Below, piece by piece: positions 53,561 through 61,906 of a stretch of DNA of 64,000 bases; position 1 is the first letter of the stretch; each line of letters begins with the position of its first letter. The stretch is from CAVUAF01 sp963739375 (GTDB lineage Bacteria; Acidobacteriota; Terriglobia; Terriglobales; Acidobacteriaceae): contig CAVUAF010000014.1 in the NCBI GenBank assembly GCA_963739375.1, positions 496,001-560,000 on the forward strand, written 5' to 3'. Under the pieces are notes generated by a model. That model had not been told where the DNA came from, did no database searches, and saw nothing but the letters and a program-made list of their open reading frames with translations. Position numbers and translations under genes: made by a program.

Positions 53561-53741
53561 GAAGGCCTCGCTCTCAAGATGGAATAAGAGGTCGAGCGAA
53601 ACCGGTCAGTGTAGCAGCGCACCGCGGCGGAGGCCAGTGTGGGCGGGCGCAAAGGCAGCGGAGTCGTGCGACGGCGCCACCGGGTTGAGCCCGTCAGCCG
53701 TACTCCGCCACTTCCACCTTGCTCTCCGCAGAGGCTGGAGA

Positions 53742-54020
53742 GTCGCGCAGCGACGTCACCGGCCGAGCCCGTCAGGTTTACTGCTTTTGCTCCGAGAGGA
53801 TTGGAGTCGCGCAGCGACGTCACCGGCCGAGCCCGTCAGGTTTACTGCTCTTGCTCCGAGAGGATTGGAGTCGCACAGCGACGCCACCGGCCGAGCCCGT
53901 CAGGTTTACTGCTTTTGCTCCGAGAGGATTGGAGTCGCGCAGCGACGTCACCGGCCGAGCCCGTCAGGTTTACTGCTCTTGCTCCGAGAGGATTGGAGTC
54001 GCACAGCGACGCCACTGGGT
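53742..54020. repeat. 64-bp tandem REP array, four units plus a part
   Basis: Units begin with GTCGCGCAGCGAC or GTCGCACAGCGAC (a hairpin) at 53742, 53806, 53870, 53934 and 53998; exact 64-bp spacing. Single-base variants (GCGC/GCAC, CTTTTG/CTCTTG, GTCACC/GCCACC) alternate, so the last units repeat as 128-bp pairs. Open frames across it are artefacts of the repeat. Confidence 0.95.
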
Positions 54021-54044
54021 TGAGCCCGCCACGTGAGTGGCGGG
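54011..54044. repeat. Left inverted REP of the transposase unit
   Basis: A 34-bp sequence ending in the hairpin CCCGCCAC-GTGA-GTGGCGGG; its inverted partner, one mismatch, is at 54543-54576. Confidence 0.9.
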
Positions 54045-54055
54045 TTAGCCGCCCG

Positions 54056-54499
54056 TCAATCCTCCGAGTCCCGTAGGGACGGCACCTCTACCCCATGCTT
54101 CTTTAGGAATGCCGCCCATTCCTGCGCAAAATTCACCCGCTGGTGATGATCCGGCTGGTTCTCGATGTACTTCACCGTCGCGGCCACGTGGGAAGCGCTC
54201 ACGCTGAACGCCCCGTAGCCATCCTGCCACGCAAAACGCGGCACGTGCTGCTTCATCCAGCGCGAACTGTTGGCTTTGATCTTCTGCACGGCGGTCGCCA
54301 CCGCCATGGCCGGCGGGAGAAGAAACAAGAGGTGCACGTGATCCTCGGTGCCGCCGACCGCGTCGATCTCGATTCCCAAATTGCGGCCAATGCCGCGCAG
54401 GTAGCGCCAGAGGGGAGACTGAACCGCGGGCGCAATCCAGCGCGCCCTCTCCTTCGTGCCGAACACGACATGAACACGGATGTGGTTGGCCTGGTGCAT
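54056..54499 (-). CDS. REP-associated tyrosine transposase (Y1, IS200-like)
   Basis: A 147-residue HUH single-strand transposase. H-V-H-L-L-F (HUH pair) follows G-T-E-D near residue 52; the catalytic tyrosine is in V-K-Y-I-E-N-Q-P-D-H-H near residue 111; W-Q-D-G-Y-G-A-F-S-V-S precedes it. RAYTs act on REP hairpins. Both sides have matching inverted sequences: GAGTCCCGTAGGGACGGCAC at 54066-54085 (inside the C-terminal codons) with its inverse at 54500-54519, and the 34-bp REPs outside these. The whole unit is 54011-54576. It looks intact. Confidence 0.92.
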   Translation of the reverse strand: MHQANHIRVHVVFGTKERARWIAPAVQSPLWRYLRGIGRNLGIEIDAVGGTEDHVHLLFLLPPAMAVATAVQKIKANSSRWMKQHVPRFAWQDGYGAFSVSASHVAATVKYIENQPDHHQRVNFAQEWAAFLKKHGVEVPSLRDSED

Positions 54500-54542
54500 G
54501 TGCCGTCCCTTCGGGACTCAGGTTCGCTCAGCTGCCAGCTTC

Positions 54543-54576
54543 CCCGCCACTCACGTGGCGGGCTCAACCCGGTGGC
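54543..54576. repeat. Right inverted REP of the transposase unit
   Basis: Inverse of 54011-54044 with one difference; followed by GTCGCTACGCGAC, the same hairpin class that starts each 64-bp unit. Confidence 0.9.
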
Positions 54577-54724
54577 GTCGCTACGCGACTGGAGAGGACC
54601 TCCCCGTATGCGCGTACCTGCACTTGAAGCTGCTGCGGACGTTGAGTGCCGCTTGGAGCCGAGTCAAGCGTCTCGGAGTTGATAGTCTTCTCAAGTCCGC
54701 CGCCCGGCTTCCTGGCAACCCCGC

Positions 54725-57295
54725 TTACGCCACCACCGCGTCGGCCAGGGTGGCGGCCAGGGACTTGGCGTTGTTGCCGCCGGCGGCGCGCGCCGAATCC
54801 AGCGCCGCCTCCACCCGGTTGATGAGCTCGGTAACGATGTCCACCGGCTCGTACTCCTGGCGCAGCACGGCTTCGGCGATGCCGGCGGTGATGGCGATGT
54901 GGCTGTCGGTGCCGGGGGCATGGGTGGCGGTCATCAGGTTGCGCAGCTTGTCGACGACGAAGAAGGCGTTCTTGTCGCTGGTGTCGGAGAGCACCAGGGC
55001 GATGGTGTTGCGGTCGTAGCGCACCGCCACGTCGTTCTGCCGGATGTGCCCGCACACCACCTGCCCCACCTGCTCCATCAGCTGGTCGAGCCCCTGGTCT
55101 TTGAGTTCGCGCAGCAGGGCGGCGTTGCCGAACTGCAGCAGCATCACGCTCATGGGCGCGTTCTGCTGCTGCGAATGGCGGACTTCGCTGAGCACCACGT
55201 CGAGATAGCTGCTGCGGCGCAGCAGCCCCGACTTTTCGTCGGTGATGGCGAGGCTCTTGACCAGGCTGCGCAACTTGGAGTTGTTGGCGGCCAGCAGCAT
55301 CTGGTCGGCGATGGTCTTGAGCACCACCACGTCGGTGGAGCGCCAGGGCCGCGGCGCGCATTGCTCGAGGATGAGAATGCCGGCATGCTCCTCGCCGTCG
55401 AACAGCGGCACCGCCACCAGCGACTCCACCGCCATAGCGTTGAGCTGCTCGCGGATGCCGTCGAGTTCGGGCGCGGTCTTCGCGCTCTCGATCTTGACCA
55501 CGCCTTTGGCGACGGCCAGCGCCTGCACCGCCATGACCAGCTTGACCACGGCCACCACGTCGGCCGGCGGCACGCCCGGCGCGCAGTATTCCAGCGCCGC
55601 CGAGGGCGGTTTGCCAGGCGTCATGAGGGCGGCGGTACAGCGGCTGGCGTTCCAGTGGCGGCCGATGTCGTTGACCGCGGTAAACAGTACCCCTTTGACG
55701 GTGCCCTGGCGGTAGATGTTGCGCGTGATCTCGGTGACGCGCGAGAAGTTGTCGACCGCGGCCTCGTCGGCCACCGCCTGCGGCACGGGCGCAGACGCGG
55801 CCCGCGGCGGCGCCGCTTCCCCGGCCCCCGCGGGGGCAGGGGCGCTGGCCACCGGCTTGGGGGCGGTCACGTCGGTGTACTTGGGGAAAAAGCCGGCGTT
55901 GGCGTAGAGCAGGTGCAGCTTCTCGTTCTTTTCTTCCTCGTGCGGGAAGAGCTTGCTGATGCGCTCCAGCCGCTCCACGGCCTTCGAGCGCATGGAATAT
56001 TGCAGGAAGATTTCCGCCTGCAGCATCAGGTCTTCCAGCACCGTGGACTCGGAGTCGGCCGCCTTCTCTTCCTGCTCGGCCGGGGCCCCCGCCTGCACCA
56101 CCGAGCCAAAGCGGTTGGCGATGGCGTTGAAGCGGTTGGCGTCGATCTTGCCACGCAGCATTTCCAAGTGCTTCTGGTGGCCCTCTTCGTAGGGATCGAC
56201 CTCGGCGGCGCGGTCCAGCGCGTCGCCCGCCTTCAGGAAATTGCCCACCGCGTAATACAGGGCGAAGAGCTTGCCCAGCGTCTCGCAGTAGTCCTGCTCG
56301 CGGTTGGCGGAGTTGAAGACCTCGACCAGGTACTCCAGGAAGGCGACCCGGGGAACACGCTTGTCGGCCGTCTCCTTGACCAGCGTGATGTACTCGCGGC
56401 GGCGGCCGCGCTTGCCTTCGCGCTCTTCGATCATGCGCGCCAGGGCCATGGCCTTGGTGTCCTCCTCGGCATCCAGCAGCACGCCCACCAGCAGGGCGGC
56501 GTCATCCACGCGCTCCGGATTCTTGTCGTAGAGTTCGCGGACGAAGGGCTCGGCTTCGACCGCGTGCCCGGTGGCGAGCAGGGCGCGGGCATAGGCTTCG
56601 CGCACGTCCTCGGCGGCGCCGGCCGCGGTAGCGGGTGCTTCCAGGATGCGCACCGCCTCTTCGCCGCGTCCCAGCTGGAGATAACACTGGCCACAGGCCA
56701 GCGCCGCCTGCGCGTTGGCGGCATCGAGCCGGTGGGCGCGCTCGAAGAAGGCCAGGCCGTCGGCGCCCGCCTGCTGCGTCTGCCCGGCGCGCAGGAAAGC
56801 CTGCGCCGCCGCGGCGGCCTCGCCGATCTCCTCCGCCAGTTCGCCCTCGCGTCGCAACCGGTCGAAATTGGGATCGAGCCCCACCAGGTGCCCGAGGGCC
56901 GCCAGCGCATCGCGCTTCCGCCCCGCCGCCTCCAGGCCCTGGAACGAGGTTTCGAAGGCCTCGAGCGCCTCTTTCTTGTTCGTTTTCTCGATGAACTGCC
57001 CGAAGCGGAAGGTCTGGTCCACCGTCGGCTTGCCGTAGCGCGACAGGCGCTTGTAGGTGACGGCCGCCTTGGCGCCGTCGCCGGCGGCGGCTTCGTGGTC
57101 GAAGAGCTCGCCGGTGAGCCGCGCGGCGTCGGCGGTGCGGTTGAGGGTGACGCAGAGGTCGGCGGCGGACTGCCGCACCGCGTCGTTGCTCGGGTCGGAT
57201 TCGAGGGCCTGGAAGTATTCCTCGAGGGCGGAGTCGAGCTTCCCCTTTTGCAGGTACTTCTCCGCCTTCTCCAGGCGTCTGGCGATGTCGGACAT
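54725..57295 (-). CDS. TPR-GAF protein with degenerate GGDEF domain
   Basis: An 856-residue cytoplasmic protein from the ATG at 57295. Residues 1-~430 are helical tetratricopeptide-like repeats (A-L-E-E-Y-F-Q-A-L-E-S-D-P-S-N-D-A and similar). An Ala/Pro linker lies at about 500-540. A GAF-like domain follows (V-A-V-P-L-F-D-G-E-E-H-A-G-I-L-I-L, near 650). The C-terminal ~160 residues align with GGDEF cyclases (S-G-L-L-R-R-S-S-Y-L-D, L-L-Q-F-G-N, V-R-Y-D-R-N-T-I-A-L-V-L), but the G-G-D/E-E-F site is replaced by Y-D-R-N-T, so cyclic-di-GMP synthesis is unlikely. It may be a scaffold or nucleotide sensor. The gene ends close to the REP/transposase unit. Confidence 0.8.
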   Translation of the reverse strand: MSDIARRLEKAEKYLQKGKLDSALEEYFQALESDPSNDAVRQSAADLCVTLNRTADAARLTGELFDHEAAAGDGAKAAVTYKRLSRYGKPTVDQTFRFGQFIEKTNKKEALEAFETSFQGLEAAGRKRDALAALGHLVGLDPNFDRLRREGELAEEIGEAAAAAQAFLRAGQTQQAGADGLAFFERAHRLDAANAQAALACGQCYLQLGRGEEAVRILEAPATAAGAAEDVREAYARALLATGHAVEAEPFVRELYDKNPERVDDAALLVGVLLDAEEDTKAMALARMIEEREGKRGRRREYITLVKETADKRVPRVAFLEYLVEVFNSANREQDYCETLGKLFALYYAVGNFLKAGDALDRAAEVDPYEEGHQKHLEMLRGKIDANRFNAIANRFGSVVQAGAPAEQEEKAADSESTVLEDLMLQAEIFLQYSMRSKAVERLERISKLFPHEEEKNEKLHLLYANAGFFPKYTDVTAPKPVASAPAPAGAGEAAPPRAASAPVPQAVADEAAVDNFSRVTEITRNIYRQGTVKGVLFTAVNDIGRHWNASRCTAALMTPGKPPSAALEYCAPGVPPADVVAVVKLVMAVQALAVAKGVVKIESAKTAPELDGIREQLNAMAVESLVAVPLFDGEEHAGILILEQCAPRPWRSTDVVVLKTIADQMLLAANNSKLRSLVKSLAITDEKSGLLRRSSYLDVVLSEVRHSQQQNAPMSVMLLQFGNAALLRELKDQGLDQLMEQVGQVVCGHIRQNDVAVRYDRNTIALVLSDTSDKNAFFVVDKLRNLMTATHAPGTDSHIAITAGIAEAVLRQEYEPVDIVTELINRVEAALDSARAAGGNNAKSLAATLADAVVA

Positions 57296-57359
57296 GGACG
57301 ATGGGCCGAAAAGTGCGGCGGAATGGGCTCTTGGCTTGCGTATTGTAGTCGCAAGCCGG

Positions 57360-57600
57360 GGACACAGCAATAAACGCTCGCCCGCGGACCGCAGCTTTCG
57401 CCTGTGGTCGCTGTTCTACCGGCCCGCCGATCGCCAGCGGGCTACACCCTGAGCCCACGGGTAACGCTGCGCGGCATGGTGTGTCGCTCGCTACGCGAGC
57501 TTCTCCTCGCGGGGGCGTTTCGACCCACAGCTTACGCTGTGGGCTACAAATGTGACGCTGGCTTCGCCAGCTGCCCGCCGGGTCGTGCTGCACCAAATCT
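57360..57600. repeat. REP-rich gap with several palindromes
   Basis: Contains CCCACAGC-TTAC-GCTGTGGG (about 57522-57541), GCTGGC-TTC-GCCAGC (about 57556-57570) and similar hairpins of the type scattered through the window. No gene seen. Confidence 0.65.
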
Positions 57601-57693
57601 CAATCTGTCGTGAGGAGATGGGACCCGCACGTCGACTTGCAGATGGGTACGCGCCAGAAGCCGTGGTTTGTTTGATTTAGCGGGAACGACATA

Positions 57694-57763
57694 TCCCCCT
57701 CCCCCTCCCCCTGAGATCTGTTGATCTAAAGGACTTAGCAACAGATTTCTGCAAAATCTGTTG
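57694..57763. repeat. Pyrimidine tract, direct repeats and hairpin
   Basis: CCCCCTCCCCCTCCCCCTG is followed by two degenerate direct copies of ATCTGTTGxTCxAAAGGAxTTA (about 57715-57737 and 57756-57776). CAACAGATTT/AAATCTGTTG (57739-57748, 57754-57763) forms a 10-bp hairpin. The stretch is richer in A+T than its surroundings. Confidence 0.7.
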
Positions 57764-57791
57764 TTCAAAGGAGTTACGCCGACAGCAGATT

Positions 57792-57822
57792 ATAAAAAAA
57801 CAAAAGCCGCCGAAACCGGCGG
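57792..57822 (-). terminator. Hairpin with T-run on the minus strand
   Basis: CCGCCG-GTTT-CGGCGG followed on the minus strand by CTTTTGTTTTTTTATA. The nearest upstream minus-strand gene ends at 58103, 280 bp away. Confidence 0.7.
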
Positions 57823-57900
57823 TGCGCCTGAGCGCAAGACGAGGTTAGCAGCGGCGCTGCGTCAAGGCAAGAACTGGATTTTCCCTAAAATGAGAGGTTT

Positions 57901-58035
57901 ATGTGCTTAAAATCTTTAAGCTATAAAACGGGCCGTGGTGCAATTCGGCAATTCGGCACTCGCGATGAGGAACTGGAGACCGCGATCCAGGCGGTCGAAG
58001 AGATTCTGGCCGGCATGGGCGCGGCGACGCGCTAG
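57901..58035 (+). pseudogene. Small open frame, possible class-V aminotransferase C-terminal remnant
   Basis: An ATG at 57901 with GAGAGG upstream opens a 44-residue frame ending at the TAG 58033-58035. The last ~30 residues (R-Q-F-G-T-R-D-E-E-L-E-T-A-I-Q-A-V-E-E-I-L) resemble the end of cysteine desulfurase-type enzymes (x-R-F-x-T-x-E-E-x-x-x-A-I-x-x-V-x-E-I). The rest of such a gene is absent. It may be a remnant, or a genuine small protein; I see no other gene in 57600-58100. Confidence 0.4.
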
Positions 58036-58102
58036 CGCAGAAAAGACCGCGGAGGCACGGAGAGAGGAGTTCCTCTCCGCGCCTCCGGGAGAAAACGCGC
58101 CG

Positions 58103-58642
58103 TCACTTCACGCGCGTTACCGTGACCTCGATCTCCGTGTGGTGGGTGGTGTCCACATCGTCGAGGCTGGCCACCACGGTCGGCTTGCCCACCGTGACAC
58201 CGCTGGTGGTGTTGGTCCGGCTTTGGCGGATCACCGGGTTGGACGGCCGTTGCTCGCCAGCTGCGGGCGTGGAAATCCCGCTGACCTCAATGCTGTGCTC
58301 CATGGTCAGATCGTCATCGGAGCTTCCGGACAGCCGGACATCGATATTGACGCCCACGTCCATGTAGGTCATCGAAGGCGTGGGGCCGCTGGGGCCGGAG
58401 CTGGAGGTAAGGATGGGGACGCGCGACCCGACGCGAAAGGAGCCACGACTGCCCGGTTCGCAGCACCGCATCAGCAGCGAGTAAGAGCGGGTGTTGAGTT
58501 TGCGGCTCCCTTCCATCTCGTTGAGGTTGTAGACGACCTTGTAGGTGCCCACCGACTTCGGCGGCGGTGGCGGCGCGGCCTGTCCCGCGGCCCACAGCGG
58601 CAACATCAGGACTGCCAGTAACAGCAGGAAACGTTTGCGCAT
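58103..58642 (-). CDS. Exported protein of unknown function
   Basis: A 179-residue protein with a signal peptide (M-R-K-R-F-L-L-L-L-A-V-L...A-A-G-Q) and P-P-P-P-P after the cleavage site. The start at 58642 is supported by AAGGAGA upstream. The mature part is beta-rich (Y-K-V-V-Y-N-L-N-E-M-E-G, M-T-Y-M-D-V-G-V-N-I-D-V-R-L-S-G, T-E-I-E-V-T-V-T-R-V-K). I do not recognise the family. It is the third gene of the ECF sigma operon (20 bp after the anti-sigma-like stop), so it may be part of that envelope response. Confidence 0.8.
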   Translation of the reverse strand: MRKRFLLLLAVLMLPLWAAGQAAPPPPPKSVGTYKVVYNLNEMEGSRKLNTRSYSLLMRCCEPGSRGSFRVGSRVPILTSSSGPSGPTPSMTYMDVGVNIDVRLSGSSDDDLTMEHSIEVSGISTPAAGEQRPSNPVIRQSRTNTTSGVTVGKPTVVASLDDVDTTHHTEIEVTVTRVK

Positions 58643-58662
58643 TCGTGTTCTCCTTGAACGAA

Positions 58663-59268
58663 TCAGTTGCGGGGCCGGGGTGGCGCGTCGTCGTTGGCCG
58701 ACGGCAGCGGCTCCACCTTCAATTCTGAAATCACCAGCTCCTGCGTGGGCGCCTGGCTGGCCGCCGCCAGCGCCTGCAGGACCTGCGGGTCGGTGGTGGC
58801 GACCACGCGCGCCAGCGCGCGCTCCTGGGCGCTCGGCGGGCGGGGCGTGGGGAAGACGGCGAGCCGGGGAGCGGCGGCCATTTCCACAGTTCGTACCGCA
58901 GCTACCCGGGGGATACGCGAGACGCGCGGCGTCCCCGGCACCAGCGGCGTGACCTGGGCGGCGGTGGCGTCCCCCGGACGCGCCACGCGATTCACGTTCT
59001 CCGCCGACACGGGGACGGCCGGCAGCACCCGCGCCGTCGTCTGGGGCGCCGGGCGGCGCAGGACATACAGCCCGGCGGCCAGAACCACGACCGCGGCCGC
59101 GGCCACCGCCGCCCACTGCCACTGCAGCCAAAACCCGCGGTGGGCCTGGCCGGCGCGCACTCCGGCGAGCACGCGGCGCTCCAGGCCGGGGCGCGGCTCG
59201 GCGTTGTAGCCGGCGAGCGCCGCATCGAGCAGGTCATCGTAAAACTTGGGATCACGTTCGGGATTCAT
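58663..59268 (-). CDS. Single-span membrane protein, probable anti-sigma factor
   Basis: A 201-residue protein: cytoplasmic ~50 residues, one transmembrane helix (about 52-70, A-A-V-A-A-A-A-V-V-V-L-A-A-G), then a ~130-residue Pro/Arg-rich periplasmic part. Its start (GGGAGG upstream) overlaps the sigma-factor stop by four bases (ATGA). Position, coupling and topology are those of anti-sigma factors, but no zinc motif (H-x3-C-x2-C) is visible, so the mechanism is uncertain. Confidence 0.65.
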   Translation of the reverse strand: MNPERDPKFYDDLLDAALAGYNAEPRPGLERRVLAGVRAGQAHRGFWLQWQWAAVAAAAVVVLAAGLYVLRRPAPQTTARVLPAVPVSAENVNRVARPGDATAAQVTPLVPGTPRVSRIPRVAAVRTVEMAAAPRLAVFPTPRPPSAQERALARVVATTDPQVLQALAAASQAPTQELVISELKVEPLPSANDDAPPRPRN

Positions 59269-59852
59269 AGGCGCCTCCCCAGGCGCTTGGCCAGCTTTTC
59301 GCGCAGCAGTTGCCGGGCGCGGAACAGCCGGGTGCGCACCGTGGCTTCCGGGACCTGGAGCACGACCGCGACCTCGCGCGTGCTCAACTCTTGGACCGTG
59401 GACAGCAGCGCCACCTGGCGCAAATCGTCGGGCAGCGAGGCCAGCAACTGCGCGGTGAGCGCGAGCATCTCGCGGCTGGCGGCAATCTCGTCGACGGGCG
59501 CGCCGGAGTCGCACAGGCGTTCCAGGACGAGGTCGGGCTCGTCGTCCTGCAAAAACGCGGGCGCCGACGCCGCGGGAATGCGCGCCCGCTTGCGGTCAAT
59601 CGCCACCCGCCAGGCAATGCGCGCCAGCCACGCCTTCGGGTCCACGATCTCGGCCAGCTTGTGGCGGTGGCGCACGGCGCGCAGAAAAGTTTCCTGGGTG
59701 GCGTCTTCGGCGTCGGCGTGATTGCGCAGCACGGAGTAAGCAATCTGGAAGACGACGCGCGCGTGGTCGCGGACTGCGCGTTCCAGCTCGTCTTCCGCCG
59801 TGACCGCCATCCCGAGCGCCTGTCCGAAGGTCACTTGTACCGGCACCGCCAT
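59265..59852 (-). CDS. ECF RNA polymerase sigma factor
   Basis: A 195-residue sigma-70 family protein with only regions 2 and 4. Region 2 at about 30-90 (V-F-Q-I-A-Y-S-V-L-R-N-H-A-D-A-E-D-A-T-Q-E-T-F-L-R, then P-K-A-W-L-A-R-I-A-W-R-V-A-I-D) and region 4 at 135-185 (L-P-D-D-L-R-Q-V-A-L-L, S-T-R-E-V-A-V-V-L-Q-V-P-E-A-T-V-R-T-R-L-F-R-A-R). It probably responds to envelope stress with the next gene. A Met at residue 15 is an alternative start. Confidence 0.9.
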   Translation of the reverse strand: MAVPVQVTFGQALGMAVTAEDELERAVRDHARVVFQIAYSVLRNHADAEDATQETFLRAVRHRHKLAEIVDPKAWLARIAWRVAIDRKRARIPAASAPAFLQDDEPDLVLERLCDSGAPVDEIAASREMLALTAQLLASLPDDLRQVALLSTVQELSTREVAVVLQVPEATVRTRLFRARQLLREKLAKRLGRRL

Positions 59853-59945
59853 CTCCCGGCCCTCATGGCTGAAGACCGAAGGCTGCCCCGTGGTGTTTCA
59901 GAATTATTGTCGCTGGAAACCGGCGAGGGAGGGGAGAAATCGCGG

Positions 59946-59985
59946 GAGATCGGGAGATCGGCCCATCGGTTCATCGGTTCATCGG
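59946..59985. repeat. 8-bp-period array
   Basis: GAGATCGG, CCCATCGG, TTCATCGG, TTCATCGG and a preceding GGAGATCGG; nested in the 64-bp repeat below. Confidence 0.75.
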
Positions 59986-60127
59986 AAAGACGATTACGGG
60001 CGCGACCTCGGGACCGCCGCGGGAGTTCCGGAGCGCCGGCGTCTCGCCGGATCAGCCTTGCTTCGGCCCATCGGTTCATCGGTTCATCGGAAAGACGATT
60101 ACGGGCGCGACCTCGGGACCGCCGCGG
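59959..60127. repeat. 64-bp direct repeat pair
   Basis: 59959-60022 and 60064-60127 are identical (CGGCCCATCGG...GGACCGCCGCGG) with 105-bp spacing. The second copy ends at the stop of the next gene (60128). Confidence 0.9.
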
Positions 60128-61831
60128 TTACTCCTCGGAAAAGGTCGACATGTTCTGGCCGGCCTTGGTGCGTTGCACGACGGTGGCACTGCGCGTGGCG
60201 CGGCCGGCGAGCAGGCCGGCGTAGGCAATCTGTTCGGCGGTGCGAATCTCTTCGTCCTTGATGCCGCTGATGATGGTCTGGGCGTCGCGGGAGGAGATGC
60301 GCTCCGCCTGGGCGATGAACAGGCGCCAGGCGACCGTGGACGGCCAATAGCCCTTGATGGCGAGGTTGGGGTCGCCCCGGTCGGTGTCTTTTTCATAGAG
60401 CGCCTGGGCCGCGGCCGCGCCCTGCTCGATGGCCTTGCGCGCAGCGTCGGTCTCACCCAGGTCGAGGTACATCTGGGCGGCACTGGCCAAGGTCTGGCTG
60501 CGGGAGAAGCCTTCGTAGCGCGCGGTCAGCTTGACCAGTTCGTCCAGGGCGTCGCGGGCGGCGGCGGGGTCTTTCTTCCAGACGGCGCGGGCGATCCCTT
60601 GCAGCACCTGGCCGCGGGGACGGGAGCGGCCAATCTGCTCCGGCAGAGCGGCGGCCTGGGCGATGGCCTGCCGCGGGTTGGCCGGCGCCGACTGGACGAT
60701 GCGCTCGCCTTCGGCCTGGTACTGCGCGATCAACTGCTGGGTGGGACCCGGGCGCCCGGGCCCGCCACCGCGCCGGCCGGTGTTGACCGACATCGAGAGG
60801 CCGCTGTTCTCGCCGGGTTGCGCCGGGGTATTGCGGATGGTGGGATCGAGCGACTGCAACCCGTTGGGATACTGCGCCAGCACCGGCTGCAGCTGCGTGT
60901 TCTCGCGCAGCAGGCGCTCGGCCGTGGACTCATCGAGGCGGCGCAACGCCGGCAGGAACTGGAACAGCGTGTACTCGTAAAGGGAGTTAAAGGTGGCGCT
61001 GCCCGCAGCCGACGAGACCGACATCTGCGCCTCCTCGTCGCGGCTCTTGGCGCGCTTCAGGGCCTCGTCGATGGCGGCGAGGACGGTGCGGGGCGGCAGG
61101 TCGGGCCAGAAGCGCACGATCATCTGCTCGAACGTCCCGCCGCCGATGCGCAGGCCCTTCTCCTCCCGCTGCTGATAGCGCGAAAACGCCTGCATGAAGA
61201 CGTTGAGGCGATCGGCCGCACGCTCGGGCGGCAGCGCCAACATCAGTTGCGTGGCGGCATCCCAGGGAAAGTCGGTGTCTTCAGCGGCCTGGCGGTTGAT
61301 CAGTTCCTGGGCGCGGTCAAACTGCTTGGCGTGCGCCGCGCGGCGGATGATTTCTTCCACGATGCTGCCGCGATAGTTCACGTCAGCCTGCGGCAGCAAC
61401 TCCTCCACCGTGGCCTGGTCGAGGGTGAGCAGGGTGCGCAGGATGTTCCGCTGCAGGCGGCCGCGGTCATCGCGCAGCGGCGTGTTCTCTCCCGAGGTCT
61501 CGACGTCCATCGCCAGGCTGGCGGTGAAAGCGTCGCGCAGCGCGGCGATGGCGCGCGTCCGGTCCATGGGGAGCAGCGACTCGCCGATCTGCCACAGGGT
61601 GAAGGTCCGCATGGGCGCCTCGAAGCCGGCAGCCTGCCCCTGCGCCGCCTCCAGCAGCCGGCGCGCCCGCTCCTGGTTTTGCCGCACCTGTGCGGGCGTG
61701 AGCGCGGGACGGGCTGCTGCGGCATCGGGCCCACCCGTGACCCGCTCCTCCTGCACCTGCTGTTGCTGCTGCGCTACTGCCGCTGTTGCCGCTACTGCCA
61801 GGACCAGGACCGCCAGCCACGCTTTCCTCAT
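60128..61831 (-). CDS. Large exported helical protein, function unknown
   Basis: A 567-residue protein with a signal peptide (M-R-K-A-W-L-A-V...A-A-V-A-Q) followed by a Gln run (Q-Q-Q-Q-Q). GAGGTG precedes the ATG at 61831. The mature part is almost all helical and TPR-like (A-A-H-A-K-Q-F-D-R-A-Q-E-L-I-N-R, A-Q-M-Y-L-D-L-G-E-T-D-A-A-R-K-A-I). A Gly/Arg/Pro-rich loop lies around 330-350. I do not recognise a named family; it may be a periplasmic scaffold. It is divergent from lexA. Confidence 0.8.
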   Translation of the reverse strand: MRKAWLAVLVLAVAATAAVAQQQQQVQEERVTGGPDAAAARPALTPAQVRQNQERARRLLEAAQGQAAGFEAPMRTFTLWQIGESLLPMDRTRAIAALRDAFTASLAMDVETSGENTPLRDDRGRLQRNILRTLLTLDQATVEELLPQADVNYRGSIVEEIIRRAAHAKQFDRAQELINRQAAEDTDFPWDAATQLMLALPPERAADRLNVFMQAFSRYQQREEKGLRIGGGTFEQMIVRFWPDLPPRTVLAAIDEALKRAKSRDEEAQMSVSSAAGSATFNSLYEYTLFQFLPALRRLDESTAERLLRENTQLQPVLAQYPNGLQSLDPTIRNTPAQPGENSGLSMSVNTGRRGGGPGRPGPTQQLIAQYQAEGERIVQSAPANPRQAIAQAAALPEQIGRSRPRGQVLQGIARAVWKKDPAAARDALDELVKLTARYEGFSRSQTLASAAQMYLDLGETDAARKAIEQGAAAAQALYEKDTDRGDPNLAIKGYWPSTVAWRLFIAQAERISSRDAQTIISGIKDEEIRTAEQIAYAGLLAGRATRSATVVQRTKAGQNMSTFSEE

Positions 61832-61906
61832 CGCACACCTCGCCGGGGAGTTTGACGCAAGGGGAGGCGCGTTGTCACCCGCGAGGGCGACCGCCGCCTC
61901 CGCCTC

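Noticed and set aside
53742..54020. Possible CRISPR array
   Set aside because: The 64-bp units are contiguous and nearly identical throughout, with no variable spacers and no cas genes nearby.
53639..54076. Plus-strand frames with repeated protein motifs across the tandem array
   Set aside because: They are translations of the 64-bp repeat, which shifts frame every unit (64 is not a multiple of 3) and so cannot be a constrained protein repeat.
57935..58621. 228-residue plus-strand frame
   Set aside because: Most of it is antisense to the exported-protein gene at 58103-58642, which has a signal peptide and ribosome-binding site.
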